This document shows positions 25,012 to 31,121 of a stretch of DNA of 35,864 bases, piece by piece. Origin of the DNA: a bacterium (GTDB lineage: Bacteria > Ratteibacteria > UBA8468 > B48-G9 > DTJG01); assembly GCA_021800535.1 (NCBI GenBank), contig JAJYYV010000018.1:1-35864 (forward strand). Direction: 5' to 3'. Numbering within the stretch: the stretch's first letter is position 1; each line of letters starts with the position of its first letter. A program made the translations under genes and the position numbers. The notes under the pieces were generated by a model. The model saw only the letters and a list, made by a program, of their open reading frames with translations, searched no databases and was not told the DNA's origin.

Positions 25012-25669
25012 ATATTTGTTCAATTAAAAGCCATCTATTTTGTGGCAAAAATCTTTTTAGTTGATTTCTAAATTCTTTATGATTAAAAGAAAATTTTTTT
25101 GGAGGAATAAAAGGCTCTTTTAAAATTTTGGATATATACCAGAGGTCAAACCAATCTTTAGGGTCGTCTCTATTTATAATTGCTTTTATTTTTAGATTTT
25201 TTAGAGAAAGAAGGTCAGCAGTGGCAACAATAGGATTAAGGTGAGAACAAGGGGATGATAAAGGAATATAATTAAATATTACCCCATTTTTTTTTTTGGA
25301 GATTTCTATTTTAATATTAAGGGGATGTTTTAAATTTGGATAAGTTAAATTAAGTAAAGCAAAAAGTGTATTTCGTTTCATTTTAATATCTTTTAAATAA
25401 AGACCTGAATAATTTTTTATAAGTTCTTCAATTAGTTTTTTTAAATCATTAACATTAATATTTTTTATCATTAAAAAATCCATATCTTCAGAAAAACGGG
25501 GTGAATTATATGCAAGTCTTAAAGAGGTTCCGCCGTAAAAAATTAATTTTGTGGATAATTTAGATTGTGAAAGAATATCCAAAAATGCTATTTCCACATT
25601 TTCTCTTATTATATTTAAAGATGATATTTTAAGTTCTTTTGTTAATTTTTCAAGTAAATATTGATCCAT
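25004..25669 (-). CDS. AbiEii-type nucleotidyltransferase toxin
   Basis: A 221-residue DNA polymerase beta-type nucleotidyltransferase. YGGTSLRLAY (residues 45-54) and PRFSEDMDFLM (about 57-67) give the GS-like loop and the metal-binding DxD, and LKHPLNIKIEIS carries the third acidic position. Related AbiEii/MenT toxins transfer nucleotides, for example to tRNA acceptor ends, arresting growth and blocking phage. DDPKDWFDLWYI near residue 170 is typical of this family. ATG 25669 is chosen; an in-frame TTG lies at 25681. It overlaps the antitoxin gene and is transcribed first. Confidence 0.83.
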   Translation of the reverse strand: MDQYLLEKLTKELKISSLNIIRENVEIAFLDILSQSKLSTKLIFYGGTSLRLAYNSPRFSEDMDFLMIKNINVNDLKKLIEELIKNYSGLYLKDIKMKRNTLFALLNLTYPNLKHPLNIKIEISKKKNGVIFNYIPLSSPCSHLNPIVATADLLSLKNLKIKAIINRDDPKDWFDLWYISKILKEPFIPPKKFSFNHKEFRNQLKRFLPQNRWLLIEQIYV

Positions 25670-25803
25670 AAAATTTAACAATTTTGTTAAGTTTGTTTCT
25701 TTTGATATTTTATTAAATTATATCAGATTTTTAGCAATTAACAAAATTTCAAAGCATACACTATAAAATTTTTAACTCAGGAGTATTTTATAGAAAATTT
25801 ATT

Positions 25804-26028
25804 ATGGCAAAATTCATACGAAAAACTCGGTCATGTCTTGTTATTTCACCCGATGAAATGAATCGTTATATTAATACTTTCATTGTTGCACCTATGACTA
25901 CAAAAGGACATGTTTATCCTACAAGAATATCTTGTAAATTTAAAGGTAAAGAAGGTTTTATAGTGTTGGATCAATTACGTACAATTGATAAGAAAAGGAT
26001 AATAAAAGTTTCTAAAATAATAAATTAA
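25804..26028 (+). pseudogene. Truncated MazF/PemK-type toxin
   Basis: The 74 codons encode the MazF core: KTRSCLVISPDEMNRYINTF, VAPMTTKG and FIVLDQLRTIDKKRII are hallmarks of PemK/MazF endoribonucleases. MazF proteins are normally about 105-120 residues. The first strand (the usual GDIxxVDLxPxxG segment) is missing: upstream in-frame codons do not restore it. The C-terminal helix is also cut short. No antitoxin gene is adjacent. A remnant is more likely than an active toxin, although the remaining core reads cleanly. Confidence 0.7.
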
Positions 26029-26085
26029 AATTAACTATGGGAAAATTATAACAGCTAAAAGAAAAAATGATATTTACAATTATTA

Positions 26086-26146
26086 TTGGAATATCTACGC
26101 ATTTATAGCAAAAGTTTCATGAGTTTTTATCTACCTGTCTATTTTT
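26086..26146 (+). repeat. Copy G of the interspersed repeat (diverged), with partial copy nearby
   Basis: TTGGAATATCTACGCATTTA, then AGCAAAAGTTTCATGAGTTT, then CTACCTGTCTATTT follows the same layout as copies A to C. A shorter related piece (AGTAAAAGTCTACCTCCTAT) lies at about 26274-26294. The rest of the interval from 26029 to 26296 shows no gene. Confidence 0.4.
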
Positions 26147-26296
26147 TCACTATTTCCCTATTTATTTGCATTTTAAGAATTGAAAAAATGAAAATTTTTT
26201 TGATACATGTCATTTGCAATGTAAAATCCACCCACCCCAAAGACATTTACAGGCGTTGTTAAAGGTAATTGCAAAGTAAAAGTCTACCTCCTATAG

Positions 26297-26425
26297 ATGG
26301 GAAGAATTATATTGAAGGGAGCAGTAAAGAGAGAAAAAGGATTTTTATATTATGTAGATGGACAAGGAAATGTCTGTGAAGCAAAAATGGCAACAGGCGG
26401 GGAAAAGAAAAAAAGTAAGAAATAA
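26297..26425 (+). CDS. Short basic protein (42 residues), conserved-looking
   Basis: ATG 26297 opens a 42-codon frame encoding MGRIILKGAVKREKGFLYYV, DGQGNVCEAKMATGG and a lysine-rich tail. I recall very short proteins of this layout (an AVKRExGxLYYxDxxGN core and a basic GG-K tail) in diverse uncultivated bacteria and archaea, but cannot confirm it here. Composition and the regular GN turn look like a real small beta-hairpin protein rather than a chance frame. No good ribosome-binding site is seen. It is too short for usual length cut-offs. Confidence 0.55.
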   Translation: MGRIILKGAVKREKGFLYYVDGQGNVCEAKMATGGEKKKSKK

Positions 26426-26433
26426 AAACAACT

Positions 26434-26560
26434 TCTATTTACATTTTAAACATTTTTAGTATAATATTATTAATTAAATAAATTATTATTTGACTTAAAA
26501 AGGAAAATTCTTGAATTTTTTTCAAAAAGCAGTAAAGGTTATAACAAAGTATCAAAAAGC
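26434..26560 (+). repeat. Duplicated promoter/leader sequence, copy 1
   Basis: TTTACA (26438-26443), 16 bases, TATAAT (26460-26465), then a conserved AATTATTATTTGACT, an AAAAAGGAAAA ribosome-binding site and a TTG start (26511) for a frame reading (M)NFFQKAVKVITKYQK. Copy 2 at 30592-30720 has the same order of elements and a similar opening peptide. This copy precedes the propeller gene by about 100 bases; its 50-codon frame runs to 26663, overlapping that gene's start out of frame. Confidence 0.5.
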
Positions 26561-26655
26561 AAATTTATTATATTCTTTTTATATCAATAGATTTCTTAAC
26601 AATTTCACATTAACCCACCATAAAGATTTTTACTTTACCAAAACAGGAGGAATGT

Positions 26656-27684
26656 ATGAATAAAATATTATTTATTAGTAAATTTTTGAAAGTACAATTG
26701 ATATTAATTGTTGTAATGATAACAATAGGTATTATAGGTATAACAAAATCTCTTTTTGCTTCCAATTCTGTTTCTACTCCTAATGTTTGGGTTGCTAATT
26801 ATGGGAACAATACTGTAACAGAATTAAATGGGTCAAATGGAAATACGATTGGAATTTATACTGTTGGATATGGTCCTGGAGGAATAGCAGTAGATGCCAA
26901 TGGAAATGTTTGGATTGCTAATACTGTTAGTAACAATGTAACAGAATTAAATGGGTCAAATGGAAATACTATTGGAACTTATACTGTTGGAGAAGCGCCT
27001 GGAGGAATAGCAATAGATGCCAATGGAAATATCTGGGTTGCTAATGCTGTTAGTAACAATGTAACAGAATTAAATGGGTCAAATGGGAGCACTATTGGAA
27101 CTTATGATGTTGGAAGTGGGCCTCATGGTATAGCAGTAGATGCCAATGGAAATATCTGGGTTGCTAATTTGGAGAGCCATACTGTAACAGAATTAAATGG
27201 GTTAAATGGGAGTACTATTGGAACATATAAGGTTGGAAGTAGTCCTAATGGTATAACAGTAGATGCCAATGGAAATATCTGGGTTGCTAATGCGCTCGAC
27301 AACACTGTAACTGAATTGAAGGGAACAAATGGAAGTATTATTGGAACTTATAAGGTTGGAACTACTCCTTTTGGTATAGCCGTGGACAAGTTTAACCATA
27401 TCTGGATTGCTAATACTGAGAGCAATAATGTAACTGAATTGAATGGAGCAACTGGAAATACTATTGGAACTTATACTGTTGGAAGTAGTCCTGAAGGTAT
27501 ATCCGTAGACAAGTTGAACCATATCTGGGTTGCTAATTTTGACAGTAATAATGTAACTGAATTGAATGGAACAAATGGAAGTATTATCGGAACTTATAAG
27601 GTTGGAAGTGGGAAAAGTCATCCTGAAAGTTTTGGAGATATGACAGGTTTTACTTTGCAGTATTTTGTTTTGGGTAGAAGATAA
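26656..27684 (+). CDS. Secreted seven-repeat beta-propeller (NHL/Vgb-like)
   Basis: A 342-residue protein with an N-terminal signal or anchor (about residues 10-36) and seven near-identical 41-residue repeats with the pattern GIAVDANGNIWVAN...NVTELNGSNGSTIGTYxVG. The arrangement matches a seven-bladed propeller of the NHL or streptogramin-lyase-like (Vgb) type. These are usually binding proteins at the cell surface; no enzyme motif is visible. The 123-base repeats are also very similar in DNA (GATGCCAATGGAAATAT recurs), indicating recent internal duplication. An AGGAGG ribosome-binding site six bases before ATG 26656 fixes the start. The C-terminal SFGDMTGFTLQYFVL likely closes the last blade. 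Confidence 0.82.
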   Translation: MNKILFISKFLKVQLILIVVMITIGIIGITKSLFASNSVSTPNVWVANYGNNTVTELNGSNGNTIGIYTVGYGPGGIAVDANGNVWIANTVSNNVTELNGSNGNTIGTYTVGEAPGGIAIDANGNIWVANAVSNNVTELNGSNGSTIGTYDVGSGPHGIAVDANGNIWVANLESHTVTELNGLNGSTIGTYKVGSSPNGITVDANGNIWVANALDNTVTELKGTNGSIIGTYKVGTTPFGIAVDKFNHIWIANTESNNVTELNGATGNTIGTYTVGSSPEGISVDKLNHIWVANFDSNNVTELNGTNGSIIGTYKVGSGKSHPESFGDMTGFTLQYFVLGRR

Positions 27685-27711
27685 ATTTAACTGAAGGGAA
27701 AGTGTATATAT

Positions 27712-27773
27712 TTGGATAGATCTACATATTTAGGGGTAAAACACCGCGGGAGTTTCCTCCTATTTGTTTAATT
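27712..27773 (+). repeat. Copy B of the interspersed repeat
   Basis: TTGGATAGATCTACATATTT, then GGGGTAAAAC, ACCGCGGGAGTTTCCTCC and TATTTGTTTAATT. The ends match copies A and C; the central loop is different but still flanked by GG-AAA/TTT-CC arms. It lies after the propeller gene and forms the 3' end of the truncated recombinase frame on the other strand. Confidence 0.55.
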
Positions 27774-27889
27774 ATACTCAAACCTTTGTCATTGGCAAGT
27801 TTTAAAATATCGGCTTTATTTTTTTCAATATCCTGGTCAATAGAAGATACCCGTAAATAGGCAATAGTTTTATTTTGTTTTTGTTTCAT
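27722..27889 (-). pseudogene. Truncated serine recombinase (resolvase/invertase type)
   Basis: From ATG 27889 (ribosome-binding site AAAAGGAG) the frame encodes MKQKQNKTIAYLRVSSIDQD, then IEKNKADILKLANDKGL, the N-terminus of a small serine recombinase with the catalytic serine in YLRVSS. After about 37 residues the family similarity ends and the frame continues into the interspersed repeat, stopping after 55 codons. The catalytic arginines and DNA-binding domain are missing, so it cannot be active. It may be the remains of a recombinase that once moved DNA at this locus. Confidence 0.75.
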
Positions 27890-27985
27890 TTTTGCTCCTT
27901 TTCGATAAAAACCTAAAAATTGATATTATTATATAATAAAGTTTGTAAAAATGTCAATGATTTTTATAGAAGCAAGTATATAAAA

Positions 27986-27999
27986 TAAACGATCGTTTA
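27986..27999. promoter_or_regulatory. Perfect 14-bp palindrome
   Basis: TAAACGATCGTTTA is fully self-complementary. Its form resembles operators of TetR-family repressors, but no such regulator is in the window. It lies about 100 bases upstream of the recombinase remnant and includes the stop of the inverted lipoprotein remnant. Confidence 0.3.
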
Positions 28000-28148
28000 A
28001 ATTGAAAAAATGATTAAGATAATGTTTTTATGCAAAGGTAAAAATAATAATGGCATAACATACATCAAAAATTTCATACTTTTCTTTTCCATAATTTCTC
28101 CTTTTACGCTAAAGCGTATAAGTATGTACTAAAATTGATATATATAGT
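27997..28148 (-). pseudogene. Inverted partial copy of the lipoprotein gene 5' region
   Basis: On the minus strand, the leader, hairpin (28105-28118), AAAGGAG and the first 17 codons (MEKKSMKFLMYVMPLLF) are nearly identical to 23770-23880. Downstream the similarity stops before the lipobox and the frame ends after 31 codons. It is a remnant of a second copy of the 23826 gene in opposite orientation, about 4.2 kb away. Confidence 0.75.
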
Positions 28149-28190
28149 TTTCCCAGAGACTTTGTCAGTAAAGACTTTATTTAATCAGAT

Positions 28191-28327
28191 TTAACCTTTT
28201 ATTGTTTTTAAAGCCACTCTTGCTTTAAATCCTGCTTCATGACTCTTTCGCATCTGTGTTCCCCTTTTTGGTTATCCAAGATATGCTATAATACACCTAT
28301 CTTGGCTGTCCAGTTTTTGGGGACCAC
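28191..28327 (-). mobile_element. IS3-family left-end remnant with orfA stub
   Basis: Read on the minus strand, TGGTCCCCAAAAACTGGACA is a typical IS3-family terminal sequence. About 70 bases later an ATG (28253) opens MRKSHEAGFKARVALKTIKG followed by TAA, matching the start of IS3-type OrfA proteins (KAKVALEAIKG in many). The element is cut after 20 codons; orfB and the right end are absent. Confidence 0.75.
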
Positions 28328-28434
28328 CTCAAGATACAGGAATAGTTATAAATCAAATAAAATTTATTAATAGAAGGAAGGTGAAATTAAATAAACGAAA
28401 AGAAAATACTGCGAAGATTAAAATATAAAAAAAT

Positions 28435-29445
28435 ATGGAAAAACGTTATTCCTTAATTTTATTATGTTTATTTTTTATAACAAATTCAGTTTGGGCAAAA
28501 ACTGAAAACAATTTTATTCAATTATTAAGATCAAAACAAAAATTGGTGACCTCAGGGAAAATATCTTTAACTTTTTTAATATATCAATGGAACAATCAAC
28601 AAGATTATCAGCAATTTGCAAAAGAACTTAGAAAAAAAACTTTAATATCACCTAACAAATTCAAAAAATGGTTAGATGGCCCAGGTTCTTATTATCTTGA
28701 AAAAGCAAAAAAAACAGAATCCATAAAAGAAATTTATTATTTTAATGGGAAGAAAAATCATTTAATTAAGGAATTCCCAAAAATAAAATATGTATATAAT
28801 CCTGTTACTAAAAAAAATATAAAGATTTCTGTCTTACCTAAAAACATTGTCAATCATATGGTGACTAGAAGTGAATATGCTGATAATGGTATAACTATTC
28901 AAAAATTGGAAGATTATAACAAAGAAGCGAGATTATCTATTTATTCTTTTACGGAAATGCGAAGAAATATGTATTTCCAACTTGGTGACTTAGACTTTTC
29001 TTTGTATCCAGGTTTTGTTAAAACTCCTCCTAATTCTACGGACTTCAGTTTTACACAGGTAGGTTCAAAATATATTTTTTCTCAAAAAAGCAACAAAAAG
29101 GGACATACAGGTAAAATGGTATTTGATACTAATCTTTCTGGAGGATTAGTTCATCTTATTGATATCTTTGATATTAAAAACAACAAAAAGTTTATGATAG
29201 AAATGATAGATGGTGGATATAAGGAAATAAATAAAACAGTTTTTCTTCCAGGTTTTTCATCGGTAGCAAGAGGTATACAAGGAGGTAAAATACAACAAAT
29301 TTTATATATAGGTACTTGGTACTTGGGCCCAATAAAATCAAAAGAATTAAAGATACATATTTCTTTACCTACAACAGTGTATGATTACACACGAGGTGGA
29401 AATCCTACAATTTCTAAACTTATACCAAAGTCAAAAAGAAATTAA
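28435..29445 (+). CDS. Secreted protein of unknown function
   Basis: A 336-residue protein with a cleavable signal peptide (LLCLFFITNSVWA, cut about residue 21). The mature part is lysine- and aromatic-rich, with alternating strands suggestive of a lipoprotein-carrier-like (LolA-type) half barrel, but I recognise no diagnostic motif. The C-terminus (PTTVYDYTRGG) faintly resembles that of the next gene (PPNTMVYDRIQKK), and both open with a Leu-rich helix followed by a G-K-I/L strand. The two may be distant paralogues or work together. The real start is supported by the signal peptide. Confidence 0.65.
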   Translation: MEKRYSLILLCLFFITNSVWAKTENNFIQLLRSKQKLVTSGKISLTFLIYQWNNQQDYQQFAKELRKKTLISPNKFKKWLDGPGSYYLEKAKKTESIKEIYYFNGKKNHLIKEFPKIKYVYNPVTKKNIKISVLPKNIVNHMVTRSEYADNGITIQKLEDYNKEARLSIYSFTEMRRNMYFQLGDLDFSLYPGFVKTPPNSTDFSFTQVGSKYIFSQKSNKKGHTGKMVFDTNLSGGLVHLIDIFDIKNNKKFMIEMIDGGYKEINKTVFLPGFSSVARGIQGGKIQQILYIGTWYLGPIKSKELKIHISLPTTVYDYTRGGNPTISKLIPKSKRN

Positions 29446-29458
29446 AAAATGAAAATAA

Positions 29459-29518
29459 TGGATAAATATACATATTTAGGGCAAAAGGTCTACGGGTTTT
29501 ACTTCTATTTATTTAAAA
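29459..29518 (+). repeat. Copy C of the interspersed repeat
   Basis: GATAAATATACATATTTAGG, then GCAAAAGGTCTACGGGTTTT and ACTTCTATTTATTTAA. It begins 14 bases after the stop of the preceding secreted-protein gene, as copies A and B do for theirs. Confidence 0.55.
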
Positions 29519-29560
29519 ATACCTAATATTAGTGTACTTATTTTAAATGAGAGAGTCATT

Positions 29561-30541
29561 ATGGAAAAAATTATATCTTTTTGTGAAAAAAGAAGATTTA
29601 TATTTATAATTTTTTTGTTTTTGTTCATACCTTTGTTGTCCATACCCGTGTTTGCAAAAGTAGTTAATAAAAAAGTAGAGGATTATAATATACCTAAAAT
29701 AATTAAATTGCTTCAATATCAAAAAGAAATCGCAAGACAAATACAGGTGAAAGGAATTTTGAAAGTAACAGAACTTTGGCCCAAGGTGACTTTTGTTAAT
29801 GGCATACATCAAAGTGAATCCAGCATCTCTTTGAGTACAAAAACATTTAAATTTTCTTTTATTCGTTCCGGGGATAAATTTCAAGTTGATCTATTGAGAA
29901 GAAATTATGCTGGTATAACAGATAATCAGATAAGTATATTAATGCCAGGGAAATGGATATATGCCGATATTCCTATCCCTACAAAAGGTCAAAACGTTGT
30001 GGGAGTTATTAGTATAAGCAAACCCCCTAAATTTAAATTCCCGGAGTTGTTACCCCTTTTAGAAGCCAATTATTACGAGATTTTGTATGACCTTGAAAAT
30101 AAAAATTCTCCTATTTTTTCATTTCATATTATTGGAGAAGAATCTTATCATGGAGTAAAATGTGTGGTCATTAAAGGTGTTACATATAATAAATTTCATC
30201 AGAAAGTAACTGAAATCGCATGGTTAGATATTAAACATGGATTTGTATGTATTAAAAATCACCTTGTAATTGGAAAAAGATATTATATGGATTTAATAAC
30301 GTCAAAATTAATAAAATATAAAAACCATTGGTTTCCACAAATAGTTTATAGAAAAGACTATTATGCCGTTAATGGTAAATATAAATTATATCATGAAGAT
30401 TATATAAAAATTGCTAATGTTATCATAGGGGAAAAACCAAACTCTACAAATTTTTTGCTTAAAAGTTTAAAAACTCCTCCCAACACAATGGTTTATGACC
30501 GTATTCAAAAGAAGAATTATCCATTCAAAGATGTAAAATGA
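29561..30541 (+). CDS. Secreted protein of unknown function, possibly LolA-like fold
   Basis: A 326-residue protein with a basic start, hydrophobic segment (about 13-30) and a cleavage-like site at VFA. The mature chain alternates strands (VKGILKVTELW, FSFIRSGDKFQVDLLRR, YHGVKCVVIKGV, IAWLDIKHGFVCIKNH, YRKDYYAVNGKYKLYHEDYI). The order 'property modified by treatment, direct strand pairs, VxLxxxxG' recalls outer-membrane lipoprotein-sorting (LolA/LolB-like) or DUF1571-like secreted proteins common in Planctomycetes-type genomes. This is a fold impression and not a motif match. It lies 115 bases after the similar-looking gene upstream, separated by repeat copy C. Confidence 0.65.
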   Translation: MEKIISFCEKRRFIFIIFLFLFIPLLSIPVFAKVVNKKVEDYNIPKIIKLLQYQKEIARQIQVKGILKVTELWPKVTFVNGIHQSESSISLSTKTFKFSFIRSGDKFQVDLLRRNYAGITDNQISILMPGKWIYADIPIPTKGQNVVGVISISKPPKFKFPELLPLLEANYYEILYDLENKNSPIFSFHIIGEESYHGVKCVVIKGVTYNKFHQKVTEIAWLDIKHGFVCIKNHLVIGKRYYMDLITSKLIKYKNHWFPQIVYRKDYYAVNGKYKLYHEDYIKIANVIIGEKPNSTNFLLKSLKTPPNTMVYDRIQKKNYPFKDVK

Positions 30542-30591
30542 GAAAATTTCAATTATTTTATTTTTTTAAACAATTAGTTTTTTATTTCACA

Positions 30592-30720
30592 ATTTTTATT
30601 TACATTTGAAAAGTTTTATAAGTATAATAATAATATAGTAATAAAATTATTATTTAACTCAATAAAAGGAACAAACCTTGAATCCTTTTAAAAAATCAGT
30701 AAAAATTATACCAAAGCCTC
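30592..30720 (+). repeat. Duplicated promoter/leader sequence, copy 2, with 39-codon frame
   Basis: TTTACA (30599-30604), 18 bases, TATAAT (30623-30628), AATTATTATTTAACT, AAAAGGAAC and TTG 30678 opening (M)NPFKKSVKIIPKPQQK, parallel to copy 1 at 26434. The frame stops at 30797. It lies about 100 bases upstream of the GIY-YIG gene. The shared promoter, ribosome-binding site and first dozen codons suggest remnants of two related genes or a mobile leader cassette. Confidence 0.5.
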
Positions 30721-30821
30721 AACAAAAAATAGATCTATCTTTTTTATTAACATTATACAGGGAAGATAATTATGTTTATAAAACGAAAAAAAATTAAAAT
30801 TATTTTTCTTCAAAAACAAAA

Positions 30822-31067
30822 ATGACCCACTACTATGTCTATATCGTGAAATGTGCTGACCGGACACTATACACCGGCTGGACAAATGACGTGAAGAAAA
30901 GAATCCGGCAACACAATATCGGTAGCCTTGGCGCAAAATACACCCGGGGCCGTCGGCCAGTCCAGCTGGTCTATCAGGAATCTTATAAAAGCCTTTCAAA
31001 AGCATTAAGAAGGGAAGCCCAGATAAAAACTCTCACCCATTCACAAAAGGAGTCTTTATGCCTGTAA
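30822..31067 (+). CDS. GIY-YIG domain protein (UPF0213/YhbQ-like)
   Basis: An 81-residue single-domain GIY-YIG nuclease-fold protein: YYVYIVKCADRTLYTGWTND carries the YVY...YTG core, KKRIRQHN the conserved arginine region, GAKYTRGRRPV the following loop, and KALRREAQIKTL the glutamate-containing helix. This is the complete size for the UPF0213 family, whose members have reported nuclease activity and possible DNA-repair roles. Its codons are clearly GC-richer (CGG, CCG, GGC) than those of its neighbours, so recent transfer is likely. Confidence 0.88.
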   Translation: MTHYYVYIVKCADRTLYTGWTNDVKKRIRQHNIGSLGAKYTRGRRPVQLVYQESYKSLSKALRREAQIKTLTHSQKESLCL

Positions 31068-31121
31068 TAGTGTTTCGCAATGTTCAGATGTTTGGTGGGC
31101 ATATCTTTATAGTAGAATATT

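Noticed and set aside
19587-29518. Interspersed repeats interpreted as integron attC sites
   Set aside because: No RYYYAAC/GTTRRRY core pair, no integron integrase, and the palindrome is too weak; cassette-like position alone is not enough.
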